Source: Planctomycetota bacterium (GTDB taxonomy: Bacteria > Planctomycetota > Planctomycetia > Pirellulales > Pirellulaceae). Taken from it: a stretch of DNA of 64,000 bases. Shown here in pieces: positions 16,702 to 26,574 of the stretch. Numbering within the stretch: position 1 is the stretch's first letter; every line of letters begins with the position of its first letter. The translations under genes and the position numbers were made by a program. Where the stretch lies: NCBI GenBank assembly GCA_963204915.1, contig CAUJHS010000074.1, positions 1 through 64,000 on the forward strand, in the 5' to 3' direction. The notes below the pieces were generated by a model. That model saw only the letters and a list, made by a program, of their open reading frames with translations, ran no database searches and was not told where the DNA came from.

Positions 16702-18015
16702 TTACGCCTGCACCGTCTGTCGTCCCATCGAGTGATACGTGAAACCGGCGTTTTGCATTACCTCCGGTTCGTATAGGTTGCGCCCGTCAAAGATAACCGG
16801 CGTTTTCATTCGCCGTTTCATTTCGGCGAAGTCCGGATTACGAAACTCGTCCCATTCCGTGTTAATGGCGAGAGCGTCGGCATCCTGGAGAACGTCCATC
16901 GGGTTCGATGCGTAGGCTACGCGGTCGCCGCACAGCGCACGCATGTTTTCCATCGCCTCCGGGTCATGAACCACAAGGTGGACGCCGCGCTCCAGCAGGC
17001 GCCGTATCATTACAAGCGCGGGAGCCTCTCGGACATCGTCGGTCTTTGGTTTAAAGGCTAAACCCCAAACTCCGATTGTCTTACCGGCAAGCTCACTTCC
17101 GAAATACTTCTCGATTTTCTGGCTCAATACATGTTTCTGGCGCTCGTTCACAGCGTCGACTGCCGAGAGCATTTGTGGTTCGACGCCGACCTGTCGGGCC
17201 AGTTGTTCGAGCGCTCGGACATCTTTGGGAAAACAACTACCGCCGTAACCTACGCCGGGAAACAGAAACGCGAAACCAATGCGTCGGTCGTGCCCAATGC
17301 CACGGCGCACGGCGTTAATGTCGGCCCCCAGTCGTTCGCAGAGATTCGCCATCTCGTTGATGAAACTAATCTTTGTCGCCAGAAGCGCATTCGCGACATA
17401 CTTAGTCATCTCGGAACTCTCAGGAGACATGACGAGAAATGGCTTGTCCGTGCGTAGGTAAGGTGAATAAAGGCGGCGGAGCGTCTCTCCGACCTCGGCG
17501 CGGCGAACGCCCACGACAACCCGATCAGGGTACATAAAATCATTGACCGCGGCTCCCTCTTTCAGAAACTCTGGATTACTCGCGACGTCACAGTCTCGAC
17601 CGGTCAATTCACAAAGGAGTGCGTAAACTTCCGCATTCGTTCCGACGGGCACCGTACTTTTGACAACAACTGCCGCGTCGGCTCGCACATGCGGAGCGAG
17701 TTGTCGTACCGCGTCGAACAGGTAGTCAAGATTCGCCGACCCATCGGCGCGTGATGGAGTGCCAACGGCCAGAAAAACCAGGGCTGCCGACCCAACGCCT
17801 TGCGCGTAGTCCGTTGTAAAGTGCAGTCGTCCCGCTGCGACGTTACGTTCAACCAGTTCCGCGAGTCCCGGTTCAAAGATTGGGATCTCTCCATGCCGCA
17901 ACCGCAACACCTTCCGTTCATCAATGTCGATACAGGTTACGTCGTTGCCGCTTTCGGCTAAACAGGTGCCTGTCACCAACCCGACGTAGCCGGTTCCGAT
18001 AATCGCGATCTTCAT
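16702..18015 (-). CDS. ugd: UDP-glucose 6-dehydrogenase
   Basis: A 437-residue enzyme that oxidises UDP-glucose to UDP-glucuronate with two NAD+, feeding polysaccharide synthesis. The N-terminal Rossmann fold opens '[20 protein letters not shown]'. 'STVPVGTN' and '[14 protein letters not shown]' are family hallmarks, and the catalytic Cys lies in '[16 protein letters not shown]'. The C-terminal domain has '[16 protein letters not shown]'. Full length and intact. With glmS nearby it fits nucleotide-sugar supply for envelope polymers. The start ATG at 18015 directly gives the Rossmann N-terminus. Confidence 0.96.
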   Translation of the reverse strand: MKIAIIGTGYVGLVTGTCLAESGNDVTCIDIDERKVLRLRHGEIPIFEPGLAELVERNVAAGRLHFTTDYAQGVGSAALVFLAVGTPSRADGSANLDYLFDAVRQLAPHVRADAAVVVKSTVPVGTNAEVYALLCELTGRDCDVASNPEFLKEGAAVNDFMYPDRVVVGVRRAEVGETLRRLYSPYLRTDKPFLVMSPESSEMTKYVANALLATKISFINEMANLCERLGADINAVRRGIGHDRRIGFAFLFPGVGYGGSCFPKDVRALEQLARQVGVEPQMLSAVDAVNERQKHVLSQKIEKYFGSELAGKTIGVWGLAFKPKTDDVREAPALVMIRRLLERGVHLVVHDPEAMENMRALCGDRVAYASNPMDVLQDADALAINTEWDEFRNPDFAEMKRRMKTPVIFDGRNLYEPEVMQNAGFTYHSMGRQTVQA

Positions 18016-18226
18016 GTTTGAGCTCCAGCAAATACCGCCGTGAAAGATTCGATCCGTCCGGCGCGTTAATGACGTCTCCTTGATCCATCTTACGCCATAT
18101 CTTGGATTCGCGCGCCGCCGTCGGTGGGGCTATTTGTTCGAGGCGAAACCCAAAGTCACAGAGACGCGTGTATTAATTTGGACCGATTTTCGATTGGATT
18201 ACCTTGTAGCGCAGAGCGTCTTCGCA

Positions 18227-18255
18227 TTGTCCCGAAATCGCCTATTCGATATAAT
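18227..18255 (+). promoter_or_regulatory. Promoter of ispF
   Basis: TTGTCC at 18227-18232 (-35, 4 of 6) and TATAAT at 18250-18255 (-10, 6 of 6) are separated by exactly 17 bp. The ATG of ispF begins 8 nt after the -10, so transcription would start about 1-2 nt before the ATG, giving a leaderless message. Confidence 0.7.
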
Positions 18256-18263
18256 CCGCGCGC

Positions 18264-18755
18264 ATGGCCAGAACAGGATATCGCGTTGGCATCGGGCATG
18301 ACACACACCGTCTAGAGCCAGGAGACGCGCTGCGTTTAGGGGGGGTCGACATCCCCCATGATCGCCGGGCGGTGGGACATAGTGACGCCGATGTGCTTCT
18401 TCACGCAATTACCGACGCCATTTTGGGCGCTGCGGTATTGGGCGATATCGGTGAGTTATTCCCGGATACCGATCCAATTAACCGCGGACGCGATTCCATC
18501 GAGATGCTGTCGGCCGCCTACGAACGCGTGCGGATGGCTGGATATCGCGTTGTGAACCTTGACTGTATTGTGTTTGCACAACGTCCAAAGGTGCTGCCTT
18601 ACCGCGATCGGATTCAGCGACGGATTGCTGAGGTTTTGAGAATCGACCCAGACACGGTCGGATTAAAAGGCAAAACCGGCGAACATGTGGGCCCAATCGG
18701 TCGTGAGGAAGCGATTTCGGCCCAATGTGTCGTTCTGTTGGAAGCTGTGCGATGA
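18264..18755 (+). CDS. ispF: 2-C-methyl-D-erythritol 2,4-cyclodiphosphate synthase
   Basis: A 163-residue IspF, the zinc enzyme that converts CDP-ME 2-phosphate to ME-cPP in the non-mevalonate isoprenoid pathway. Metal ligands are visible: D-x-H in 'GIGHDTHRLEPGDAL', then 'GHSDADVLLHAITDAILGA' and 'GDIGELFPDTDP'. The C-terminal signature is 'GLKGKTGEHVGPIGREEAI'. Length is normal for the family. No ribosome site is seen, in line with the promoter lying only 8 nt before the ATG. It heads a long co-directional run toward cysS and ruvCA. Confidence 0.97.
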   Translation: MARTGYRVGIGHDTHRLEPGDALRLGGVDIPHDRRAVGHSDADVLLHAITDAILGAAVLGDIGELFPDTDPINRGRDSIEMLSAAYERVRMAGYRVVNLDCIVFAQRPKVLPYRDRIQRRIAEVLRIDPDTVGLKGKTGEHVGPIGREEAISAQCVVLLEAVR

Positions 18756-18768
18756 GAAGGAGCGAGAC

Positions 18769-18873
18769 GTGCCGCAACTGGGCTCGAATTGGAAAGTCAC
18801 CATCCACGCCGTGTTGGGCGACGATTGCGCCGGCCATGTAGAGTCAGTTACTTGTTTGGGTTTGGCGCGTTGA
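18769..18873 (+). CDS. Possible 34-aa peptide after ispF
   Basis: A GTG-started frame of 34 codons, 13 nt after the ispF stop, preceded by GAAGGAG at a good distance. The peptide begins 'PQLGSNWKVTIHAVLGDD' after the start and has two Cys. It has no recognisable relative and could be chance or the remnant of a longer gene. The ribosome site is the only positive evidence. Confidence 0.25.
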   Translation: MPQLGSNWKVTIHAVLGDDCAGHVESVTCLGLAR

Positions 18874-18964
18874 GGAGCATTAGTGCTACGGCGAAACGCC
18901 GAAATCTCGTCTTCGCAATCCGCCGTTAATTCAGTTCCGCAAACTTTATTCCGCAAATTACCTA

Positions 18965-20566
18965 ATGTCTACTGCGACTAAACTTCAAGAGAAACCTACT
19001 CCGGCCATTACTGGCGACATTCGCGTTTACAGCACGCTGACGAAAACGAAAGAACCATTCATACCAGTTCAATCGGGCAAAGTCGGAATGTATCTGTGCG
19101 GACCGACGGTTTACAAAGAGGCGCATATCGGGCACATGGTTGGCCCCGTAATCTTTGATGCGATCAAACGTTTTCTCACGTATTGCGGATATGACGTGAC
19201 GTGGGTGGTCAACATCACCGACATTGATGACAAAATCATTGCTCAGTCGCGCGAACGAAATCTTCCGATGGCGCAAATCGCCGAGGAGATGACGCAAGAC
19301 TATCTTAAAAACCTGGCAGCGTTTGGCGTCGATCAAATCGATCATATGCCGCGCGCCACCCAAACGATGCCGGAAATCATCACATTTATCCAAGACTTAA
19401 TCGACCAAGGCTATGCGTATGCCTCGGGCGGCGACGTGTTTTTTGATGTCGGCAAGGACCCTGGTTATGGCAAATTAAGTAACCGTTCCGCGGAAAGCCA
19501 GCAAGGTGAAGGCGGTGAAGCTGCAGCAAAGAAGCGTTCACCAGGAGACTTCGCGCTTTGGAAAGCGGCGAAGCCGGATGAGCCGTCGTGGGACAGTCCC
19601 TGGGGCGCCGGTCGCCCGGGATGGCACATCGAATGCTCGGCCATGAGCCGTAAAATCCTGGGCGAGACGTTCGACATTCATGGCGGCGGCCTCGATCTCG
19701 TATTTCCACATCACGAGAATGAGATCGCCCAAAGTGAATGCCGCCATGGGAAACCCATGGCGAAATACTGGCTCCACAATGGGTTGATGCGGGCTTCCAC
19801 GGAGACGGGGAAAGTAGGAGGCCGCGCCGACCGTGATCACGACGCGAACAGCGCTCCGGCGTCGTCGGACACCAAAATCAGCCGCTCCAAGGGCGCCGGG
19901 GGGCTTGCCAAACTGGTTGAACGGCAAGGCGGCGAACGATTGCGCTTCTTCCTGCTTCGCACGCATTACCGCAGCACAATCGTCTTTGGCGAAGAGCCTG
20001 TTGCCGAAGCAGGCGCAGGGCTTGATACTTTCTACCGCTTTTTCGAACGCTACGAACGCATCACGGGAGAAAGCTTCTACGTGATCGCCCCGATTGCGCG
20101 ACGCGCCGAAGGGGAGATTGACGCGGGCGATGATCCGCTGTTGAACGACATCGCTCGCCATCGTTCGAGTTTTCTCGCTAAGATGGACGACGACTTCAAT
20201 ACCGGCGCCGCAATGAGCGATCTGTTCGACATGCTGCGAACACTGAATCGTTTCATTGACGCCAACCAACTGGAAGATCCCGCAATTCGCGATGTGACAC
20301 GTCTTGCCTCGTTCCGCCGAGGCGTAGCGACCTTGCGGGAGCTGTCCGCGTTGTTTGGTTTGTTCCGGCAACCCCCGCAAGCGAAATCGGTTCAGGGCGA
20401 GAACCAGCTAACCGGCAAGCTGCTCGATTTGCTCGTTGAGCTGCGCAAGTCGGCTCGCGCAAAAAAGGACTTTGCAACCGCCGATCAAATCCGTCAAGGT
20501 CTCACAGCGCTTGGGGTCACTCTCGAGGACCGCAAAGACGGCACTTACTGGCGGATCGAAAACTAA
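18965..20566 (+). CDS. cysS: Cysteinyl-tRNA synthetase with insertion near KMSKS
   Basis: A 533-residue class I synthetase that charges tRNA-Cys (a tRNA-Cys gene lies at 28263). Zinc and ATP motifs are present: '[18 protein letters not shown]' (HIGH motif), '[10 protein letters not shown]', '[12 protein letters not shown]'. The KMSKS loop reads '[10 protein letters not shown]' at about residue 302, preceded by an extra ~23 residues rich in Gly, Asp, Ser and Ala not found in typical CysS (about 460-480 residues). The C-terminal anticodon-binding part ends '[17 protein letters not shown]', with the usual 'RKDGTxWR' tail. Active-site residues look intact. Confidence 0.95.
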   Translation: MSTATKLQEKPTPAITGDIRVYSTLTKTKEPFIPVQSGKVGMYLCGPTVYKEAHIGHMVGPVIFDAIKRFLTYCGYDVTWVVNITDIDDKIIAQSRERNLPMAQIAEEMTQDYLKNLAAFGVDQIDHMPRATQTMPEIITFIQDLIDQGYAYASGGDVFFDVGKDPGYGKLSNRSAESQQGEGGEAAAKKRSPGDFALWKAAKPDEPSWDSPWGAGRPGWHIECSAMSRKILGETFDIHGGGLDLVFPHHENEIAQSECRHGKPMAKYWLHNGLMRASTETGKVGGRADRDHDANSAPASSDTKISRSKGAGGLAKLVERQGGERLRFFLLRTHYRSTIVFGEEPVAEAGAGLDTFYRFFERYERITGESFYVIAPIARRAEGEIDAGDDPLLNDIARHRSSFLAKMDDDFNTGAAMSDLFDMLRTLNRFIDANQLEDPAIRDVTRLASFRRGVATLRELSALFGLFRQPPQAKSVQGENQLTGKLLDLLVELRKSARAKKDFATADQIRQGLTALGVTLEDRKDGTYWRIEN

Positions 20567-20596
20567 CGCGGCGTATCCCCGGTTCGCAAAGTTCTC

Positions 20597-21106
20597 ATGA
20601 CGCAACCCGAGCGAATACTCGGCATCGACCCCGGATTGAATACCACGGGCTATGGCGTGATTGAAGTAACACCCCAAGGGCCGCGGCTCGTCGAAGGCGG
20701 GGTAGTGCGAAGCAATCCGCGCCATACCCTGGCGGAGCGAGTCCGAGAGATTCATGATGGCGTTGCCGAAGTGATCGCCTCACTACGGCCGCAAGCGTTG
20801 GCGATGGAGGAACTGTACGCACATTATGAACGCCCGACGACTGCGATCCTTATGGGCCATGCACGCGGCGTGATTTGTCTTGCTGCGGCGGAAGCGGGTT
20901 TGCCGGTGATTCCGTATGCGTCGACCCAGGTCAAAAAGATGCTCACCGGCAACGGCCGAGCGCCAAAATCTCAAATGCAGATTGCCGTTGCACGTGAGTT
21001 TCGCTTGCCGGCGCCGCCTGATCCGCCCGATGTGGCTGATGCCTTGGCGATCGCCCTGTGCCACTTGTATCTTAAAGACAACGCTTTGCGCAACGGCCTG
21101 AAGTAG
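20597..21106 (+). CDS. ruvC: Crossover junction endodeoxyribonuclease RuvC
   Basis: A 169-residue Holliday junction resolvase. The four catalytic acidic residues are in place: Asp in 'ILGIDPGLNTTGYGVIE', Glu in 'LAMEELYAHYERPTTAI', and the pair in 'PPDPPDVADALAIALCHLY'. The 'GNGRAPKSQMQ' segment is the DNA-contact loop. Length is standard. It is followed 66 bp later by ruvA; ruvB is not in this window. RuvC cuts junctions moved by RuvAB during recombination repair. Confidence 0.97.
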   Translation: MTQPERILGIDPGLNTTGYGVIEVTPQGPRLVEGGVVRSNPRHTLAERVREIHDGVAEVIASLRPQALAMEELYAHYERPTTAILMGHARGVICLAAAEAGLPVIPYASTQVKKMLTGNGRAPKSQMQIAVAREFRLPAPPDPPDVADALAIALCHLYLKDNALRNGLK

Positions 21107-21172
21107 GCGTCGAGCGTGCTCGATTCCGCGCGGGTGTTCGTTCGCGGATTTCATCCTTGCAGGACTACTGGA

Positions 21173-21799
21173 TTGATTACCAAGATCACGGGAAGACTGG
21201 TTGCTCTATCCGATGAACAGGCGACCTTGGGCGTGGACGCCTTCGAGTACGAGGTGTTGATTCCTGAGTTTGCACGCAGGCAATTGCAACATCGGGTGGG
21301 AGAAACCATTCAGCTGCATACGGTGCATTACCTCGATGGCAATCCGGCGCAGGGGCGCGTCACTCCCCGCCTCGTTGGCTTTACAAACGAAGCAGAGCGC
21401 GAGTTTTTCGAGTTATTTTGCTCCGTGGACGGAGTCGGAGTGAAGAAAGCGCTAAGGGCGATGGTTCGGCCAGTCCAAGAAATCGCCGCGCTGATCGAAG
21501 AACAAGACGCCAAGGGGATGTCTGCGTTGCCGGGCGTCGGTCCAGCTACCGCGGATCGCATCATTGCGAAGCTGCATCGGAAAATGCCTAAGTTCGCCTT
21601 GTTGCGCATTACCCACGATGCGCGCGAAGCCGACGTCGAACACGACGTAGTGCAAGAGACCTACGCGGCGCTGACCATGCTGGGTCACAGCGAGAACGAA
21701 GCGCGCAAACTAATCGACGCAGCGTTGGCGGAGAAAAAGAAATACAAAGACGTCGACGCGCTACTCAAGGCGATTTACCAAAAAGTGCGCGGCGAATGA
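21173..21799 (+). CDS. ruvA: Holliday junction helicase subunit RuvA
   Basis: A 208-residue RuvA, the tetrameric junction-binding partner of RuvB. The frame is open back to a GTG at 21116, but a TTG at 21173 gives the family N-terminus ('[18 protein letters not shown]'). An OB domain comes first. The helix-hairpin-helix region has '[15 protein letters not shown]' and '[20 protein letters not shown]', and the C-terminal RuvB-binding domain is '[19 protein letters not shown]'. Central residues are somewhat diverged from proteobacterial RuvA. Placement after ruvC supports the call. Confidence 0.92.
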   Translation: MITKITGRLVALSDEQATLGVDAFEYEVLIPEFARRQLQHRVGETIQLHTVHYLDGNPAQGRVTPRLVGFTNEAEREFFELFCSVDGVGVKKALRAMVRPVQEIAALIEEQDAKGMSALPGVGPATADRIIAKLHRKMPKFALLRITHDAREADVEHDVVQETYAALTMLGHSENEARKLIDAALAEKKKYKDVDALLKAIYQKVRGE

Positions 21800-21869
21800 C
21801 GTGCCCAATAACTGGCTAACGGCAGATGTTCGAAACGCTTGGGTCAATTTCATCTTGGCGAAATCATTC

Positions 21870-23000
21870 ATGGCGTCGCGCTCCCCTGTCGAGGTCGAGT
21901 TCCTGGATCAAACGGCGAAGATCGATGTCGAGAATCCGGCGCCGCACGGTCGTCTGTGCGATGCTTGCGGCGCGCCCGTGGAGTCTTGGGATAAGTTCTG
22001 TACGTCGTGTGGCGCTCCGCAAGACGCGGCTAGTATCGACGCTCCGGCAAGCGCGATAGCGGGATCAGAGAATACTATCGAGCCGATGAGGCGTTTTTTT
22101 CGCTGTGAGAAATGCGGCGCCGAAGTAGCCACCGATCCCAATCAACGTAGTTACGCATGCCCATTTTGTGACTCGACCTACGTCGTCGAATACTCTCCGG
22201 CGGCTACAGGGCGACAACGTCCCGAATTCGTTATCGGGTTTGCACTCACGCAAGCCGAAGCGGAAGAGAAGTATCGACAATGGATTGCGGCTGGAGGATG
22301 GTTCCACCCGGGGGATTTGCAACATACTGCGGCAGTGGAAAAAATGCGTGGAGTGTATCTGCCATTTTGGAGTTTCTCCATGCTGGCCGAAAGTCGCTGG
22401 TCGGCCTCGATTGGTGAATACTGGTATCGAACCGAAACCTATACCGTTACGGAAAACGGAAAGACGGTCACCAAGACTCGCACGGTACAAGAAACGGAAT
22501 GGTGGCCGCTCTCGGGTAAGCATCATCGCTACTACAACGGTTACTTGGTTTCGGGAAGTCGGGGCCTACCGCAAGTTGAAGCGGAACGCATTAAACCCTT
22601 TCAACTACCTGCCCTCGCGCGTTACGAGCCGAAGTACCTTGCTGGTTGGCTTGCTGAAGAATATTCCATTGATCGGGACGAAGCACAACGACTTTGCCAG
22701 GACGAGTTCCATAGGCAGGAGGAACGCAACATCGCGGCGTTTCTCCCTGGCGATACTCATCGCTCGCTTCAGGTCGAAACTTGGTTTAAGCATGTGAATT
22801 CCGACCTGTGTCTGCTGCCCATTTTCATTTTCAGTTATCGTTACCAAGACAAGGTATATCGGTTCTTAGTCAACGGACAAACGGGTCGAACGGCGGGCGA
22901 CAAGCCATTGTCATGGCGTCGCATCACTGCATTCGTCTTGGCGATTGTCTTGTTGATTGCAATCATCGCCCTGGTGGCGATGGCTGTGGGTAGCCGCTGA
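21870..23000 (+). CDS. Zinc-ribbon membrane protein, first paralogue
   Basis: A 376-residue protein when begun at the ATG at 21870; a GTG at 21801, one base after ruvA, is in frame. Near the start are a zinc ribbon ('CDACGAPVESWDKFCTSCG') and a second one ('CEKCGAEVATDPNQRSYACP' followed by FC). A large beta-rich domain follows ('MRGVYLPFWSFSMLAESRW', 'FIFSYRYQDKVYRFLVNG'), then one C-terminal span ('FVLAIVLLIAIIALVAMAV'). The second half matches its downstream neighbour closely, so the two arose by duplication. Predicted as membrane-tethered with a cytosolic zinc domain; function unknown. Confidence 0.8.
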   Translation: MASRSPVEVEFLDQTAKIDVENPAPHGRLCDACGAPVESWDKFCTSCGAPQDAASIDAPASAIAGSENTIEPMRRFFRCEKCGAEVATDPNQRSYACPFCDSTYVVEYSPAATGRQRPEFVIGFALTQAEAEEKYRQWIAAGGWFHPGDLQHTAAVEKMRGVYLPFWSFSMLAESRWSASIGEYWYRTETYTVTENGKTVTKTRTVQETEWWPLSGKHHRYYNGYLVSGSRGLPQVEAERIKPFQLPALARYEPKYLAGWLAEEYSIDRDEAQRLCQDEFHRQEERNIAAFLPGDTHRSLQVETWFKHVNSDLCLLPIFIFSYRYQDKVYRFLVNGQTGRTAGDKPLSWRRITAFVLAIVLLIAIIALVAMAVGSR

Positions 23001-23022
23001 GGATACAGAAAAGAAGGCAGAC

Positions 23023-23994
23023 ATGACCGATCTTCTCGAAAAATGCAGCGTGTGCGGCGCACTCCTCGATGAAGAAGACGTGTTTTGTGCGAACTGCGGG
23101 ACCGAAGCGCCTCATACGGCCCAACATGACGCAGGGCAAAGCGGCGCCACTTGGCGGCACAATTTCGAGTGCCGTGGGTGTGGCGCCTCAATGAGTTGGG
23201 ACGCCTCAGCTCGTGCGCTCCGATGTCCTTTTTGCGGCTCAGGCGAGCTCGAAGAAAAAAACAATGCGAAGGCATTAGCTCCTCAGCGTGTGATACCATT
23301 TGCCCTGGATCGGAATCGGGCGCAAGGCGTTCTGCGCGAGTGGTTACGACGCGGGATCTGGCGACCAGGCGATTTAGCCGCCACGGCGGCGATTGACGAG
23401 ATGAAACCCGTGTATGTGCCCTTCTGGGCGTTTGAGGCGACGACACACACATTCTGGTCCGCCGACAGTAGCGCCAAGCCGCCTGGCGCAGCCGGCGATT
23501 GGGTTCCGATGACCGGCGAGCATCGTGGTCGATATCGTGGAGTGTTGATCGGGGCGAGCAGCGCGTTGACTCCGCAGGAAACTTCTGCTCTTGGGCCATT
23601 TGATCTGGGGCGCGGACGCAAACCCGAGGAAGTCGACCTGGAAAACGTGATCGTCGAACAGTTTCGGGTGCCACGGAAATACGCACGTCCGCTCGCGCGT
23701 CAAGGTTTGGAAAACCTGGAACGCGACGCGTGCGCACAATACGTGCCCGGAACGCAGCGCAATCTCAAAGTCAACGTTCGCTTGGAAAACTTGATTAGCG
23801 AACCTGTGCTGGTCCCCGTGTGGATCATGGCGTATCGTTACCGAGACCGGGTGTTTCGCTTCATCGTGAATGGCCAGTCGGGCCAGGCCTGGGGCGAAGC
23901 GCCGTTCTCATGGACCAAGGTGGCGGCGGCGATCGCAATCGCGGCGTTCCTTTTCTTGCTGATGTTACTGTTCTTGGCGATCGCGAATCGTTAA
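23023..23994 (+). CDS. Zinc-ribbon membrane protein, second paralogue
   Basis: A 323-residue paralogue of the preceding gene, 22 nt after its stop. AAGAAGGCAG before the ATG at 23023 sets the start. It has the same order: zinc ribbon ('[19 protein letters not shown]'), second ribbon ('[20 protein letters not shown]'), the shared block '[19 protein letters not shown]' and '[20 protein letters not shown]', then a C-terminal span ('[20 protein letters not shown]'). It lacks the Tyr/Thr-rich insertion ('YTVTENGKTVTKTRTV') present in the first copy. The pair may form a heteromer. The role is unknown. Confidence 0.8.
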   Translation: MTDLLEKCSVCGALLDEEDVFCANCGTEAPHTAQHDAGQSGATWRHNFECRGCGASMSWDASARALRCPFCGSGELEEKNNAKALAPQRVIPFALDRNRAQGVLREWLRRGIWRPGDLAATAAIDEMKPVYVPFWAFEATTHTFWSADSSAKPPGAAGDWVPMTGEHRGRYRGVLIGASSALTPQETSALGPFDLGRGRKPEEVDLENVIVEQFRVPRKYARPLARQGLENLERDACAQYVPGTQRNLKVNVRLENLISEPVLVPVWIMAYRYRDRVFRFIVNGQSGQAWGEAPFSWTKVAAAIAIAAFLFLLMLLFLAIANR

Positions 23995-24061
23995 GGCTTG
24001 CCGCCGCGATGCGAGGCGATTCACGAGATCCTCAAAACAACCCTTTCCAAGTCAAGAATCG

Positions 24062-25387
24062 ATGTCGGATCACGTCGTATTACTTTCCGTACCCGGTTTG
24101 CGCGGCGAAGACTTACCGCGAATGCCGCGTTTGTCCAAACTCGTCTCCGCGGGTGATCGTGCGCCGTTGGCGCCTAGTTTTCCTTGCGTTACGTGGCCGG
24201 TGCAAGCCTCGATGCTGACTGGCGTTACGCCCGAGGAACACGGTGTTATCGCCAATGGTTTCTACTGGCGTGACCGACAGGAAGTTGAGATGTGGACCGC
24301 GTGGAACGAGAAAATCACGGCTCCCCAGGTGTGGGACATCATGCATCAACATGATCCTCGCCTCACGTCGGCGGTTTGGTTTCCCATGCTGAGCAAGGGA
24401 AGCGGCGCCGATTTTGTGTGCATGCCGGCCCCAGTGCATAACCCAGACGGTTCGGAATCGCTTTGGTGTTACACCAAGCCAACGGAGCTTTATGGCGAAC
24501 TGCGCGATGCGCTAGGACATTTTCCGTTGCACCATTTTTGGGGGCCGATGGCCAATATCAAATCAACTGGGTGGATTGTCGATTCGGCCGTTGTCGCCGC
24601 CGCGCGATTTCGACCCAACTTCTTCTTTCTTTACTTGCCACATTTGGACTACGCCGCGCAACGGTCGGGACCCGACAGCCCCGCCGCACTGGCGGCCGTG
24701 AGCGAATTGGATGATACACTTGGCCGCCTCGTGGACGGTTTTCACGAAGCCTATGGCGACTCGCAACCGTTGTGGCTCGTCGCGAGTGAGTATGTCATTA
24801 CGCCCGTAAACCATGTTGCCTTTCCAAACCGCATTCTGCGCGAAGCGGGTTTGCTTTCGGTTCGCGAGGAGGGCGACGGCGAACATCTTGATTTTGGCGC
24901 GAGCCAAGCATGGGCCTTAGTCGATCATCAGTTTTCCCACGTGTTTGTGAAAGACGCCGACCGGCAAGTGATCGTCAAGGTAGAGGAATTGTTTCGCTCG
25001 GTTGAAGGGATTGATGAGGTTTTGTCCGGCGACGAACGCGGCAAATATCATTTGCGCCATGAACGTGCGGGCGACGTCATCCTGATCTCGTCTCCCACGA
25101 GCTGGCAGGCGTACTATTACTGGCTCGACGATTCGAAGGCTCCGGCGTATGCACGCACCGTCGACATCCACCGTAAGCCGGGCTATGACCCGGTTGAATT
25201 GCACTTTGATCCTGCGACGAAGTCGATCCCGCTCGACGCTACGTTGGTCAAAGGTTCGCATGGCGCTCCCGCGAGTCACGAATATCAACGCGGCGTCCTG
25301 CTATCCTCACAAAAGGGAGTGTTCGTCGAGCGTTCCACCGCAGATATCCATTTGGCCGAGTTAGTGCTGCGGCAGTTTGGGGTTTGA
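24062..25387 (+). CDS. Type I phosphodiesterase/nucleotide pyrophosphatase family
   Basis: A 441-residue metal-dependent hydrolase of the alkaline phosphatase superfamily. The nucleophile region is '[18 protein letters not shown]' (Thr in C-V-T-W), followed by '[14 protein letters not shown]', typical of the nucleotide pyrophosphatase branch. Later ligands lie around '[17 protein letters not shown]' and '[13 protein letters not shown]'. No signal peptide is visible, so it is probably cytoplasmic. The natural substrate (phosphodiester or phosphonate) cannot be told from sequence. The next gene starts 5 nt past its stop, so the two are probably co-translated. Confidence 0.85.
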   Translation: MSDHVVLLSVPGLRGEDLPRMPRLSKLVSAGDRAPLAPSFPCVTWPVQASMLTGVTPEEHGVIANGFYWRDRQEVEMWTAWNEKITAPQVWDIMHQHDPRLTSAVWFPMLSKGSGADFVCMPAPVHNPDGSESLWCYTKPTELYGELRDALGHFPLHHFWGPMANIKSTGWIVDSAVVAAARFRPNFFFLYLPHLDYAAQRSGPDSPAALAAVSELDDTLGRLVDGFHEAYGDSQPLWLVASEYVITPVNHVAFPNRILREAGLLSVREEGDGEHLDFGASQAWALVDHQFSHVFVKDADRQVIVKVEELFRSVEGIDEVLSGDERGKYHLRHERAGDVILISSPTSWQAYYYWLDDSKAPAYARTVDIHRKPGYDPVELHFDPATKSIPLDATLVKGSHGAPASHEYQRGVLLSSQKGVFVERSTADIHLAELVLRQFGV

Positions 25388-25392
25388 GTCCG

Positions 25393-25860
25393 ATGGAACT
25401 GGCGAACCTCAAAGAACATCCGGAGTTTGTGCCGCTGCTGGCCGGCTGGCATCACGCGCAGTGGGGCGGGCTGAACCCACAGCGTACGCTTGTTTCACGC
25501 GTCGAAGCGCTGCAACGACACCTTAACGACGAACCGATCCCGGTCACGTTTGTGGCGATCGAAGACGGCGCGCCCCTTGGCTCGGCAAGTCTTGTAGAGA
25601 GGGACCTAGCGACACATGTCCATCTTTCACCCTGGCTGGCTAGCGTGTATGTGGCGCCTGCGCATCGTCGGCAAGGAATTGGCGGACAACTCGTGCGCCG
25701 TATTGTCGGCGAAGCTGCCGCACTCAATGTGAGCGAGTTGTTTTTGTTTACGCTCGATCAAGAGCAGTTTTATCGCGACTTGGGCTGGAGGGTTATTGAG
25801 AACAATTCGTTTAACGGCCATCCCATCACGGTCATGATGATCGAACCAGTCCGTGTTTGA
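25393..25860 (+). CDS. GNAT-family N-acetyltransferase
   Basis: A 155-residue acetyltransferase. Motif A, the acetyl-CoA pyrophosphate loop, is clear: 'SVYVAPAHRRQGIGGQLVRR' (R/Q-x-x-G-x-G/A). It is preceded by the beta-4 strand region 'AIEDGAPLGSASLVERDL' and followed by 'FLFTLDQEQFYRDLGWRVIE'. The ATG at 25393 is chosen over an upstream TTG that overlaps the previous stop. The substrate is unknown. Its last 234 bp are overlapped on the other strand by the 3' part of the convergent gene at 25627-26574. Confidence 0.88.
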   Translation: MELANLKEHPEFVPLLAGWHHAQWGGLNPQRTLVSRVEALQRHLNDEPIPVTFVAIEDGAPLGSASLVERDLATHVHLSPWLASVYVAPAHRRQGIGGQLVRRIVGEAAALNVSELFLFTLDQEQFYRDLGWRVIENNSFNGHPITVMMIEPVRV

Positions 25861-26574
25861 AAGTTGGCCGTGCTTTGCGTCTCTCAAAACCGTCGGAACG
25901 TTGGCAAGGTCGTTACGGCGCGGTGGGGCGACCAAGTGCGTCGTGGTCGATTCCGGGGATTTCCGTGCAGACAGTGTTTCCGCCAACATCCCGCCTAGAA
26001 AAGCCAGAAAGATACTCATCACACAGTGCGCCGCCTGACGCCCTGACCCGTTACTCGGACGAATCTGGCTGCGTTGCACCCACGAAGGCGTGCTGCCATC
26101 CGTCCAAGCAGCCAAATATTGGCCATTGTTGGCTTGGGCTATTGTCGCCTCGTAGAAACTGCCGCCGCGCCACTGCGCCATCACTTTGTTGCCTACGCGA
26201 AAACGCGAATTTATCGAGGCGACGTCGAACAAAGTTTCCGTGAGAAGCAGGGGCGCCTCCGCATGCGAGTTTTGTGAGCTCGTCTGCGGTACGAGTAACG
26301 CAGCGAAACCCGCGCCGGCAGTGTGCGATGCCCCCACATGTGAGAAAGCGGCTTGTGCATAGAACCAACCAAACACCGTAAAGCCAATCCAGAAAGCGCG
26401 GAGCGGGTAGGGTCTGCAAAGTGCGCCAGTGAGTCCCATTGCCAAGGCCGCAAGCAACAGCGTATAGGCTGCCGATGCGACAATCGGTGAATTCCATTGA
26501 AGCACCGCTAACGCCAAACTCAGCACAAGAACCGCGGCCAGAAGGTTGCGGATTGAAAATCGAACGGGCGTCAT
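25627..26574 (-). CDS. Membrane protein with planctomycete 'RNLL' N-terminus
   Basis: A 315-residue protein when started at 26574. The N-terminus 'TPVRFSIRNLLAAVLVLSLA' is a pattern seen at the front of many planctomycete inner-membrane proteins. Two or three membrane spans follow, then a soluble part that includes a small tudor/SH3-like segment ('FRVGNKVMAQWRGGSFYEAT') and another hydrophobic helix ('MSIFLAFLGGMLAETL'). The C-terminal 78 codons lie antisense to the GNAT gene and look unlike protein of any family, so the natural end may once have been earlier. Function unknown. Confidence 0.6.
   Translation of the reverse strand: MTPVRFSIRNLLAAVLVLSLALAVLQWNSPIVASAAYTLLLAALAMGLTGALCRPYPLRAFWIGFTVFGWFYAQAAFSHVGASHTAGAGFAALLVPQTSSQNSHAEAPLLLTETLFDVASINSRFRVGNKVMAQWRGGSFYEATIAQANNGQYLAAWTDGSTPSWVQRSQIRPSNGSGRQAAHCVMSIFLAFLGGMLAETLSARKSPESTTTHLVAPPRRNDLANVPTVLRDAKHGQLSNTDWFDHHDRDGMAVKRIVLNNPPAQVAIKLLLIERKQKQLAHIECGSFADNTAHELSANSLPTMRRRHIHASQPG

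Noticed and set aside
19538-20380. 280-codon minus-strand frame opposite cysS
   Set aside because: Antisense shadow of a firm synthetase gene; no motif or ribosome site.
22841-23737. 298-codon minus-strand frame opposite the zinc-ribbon genes
   Set aside because: Arg/Pro/Cys-rich composition, no domain; antisense to two firm paralogous genes.
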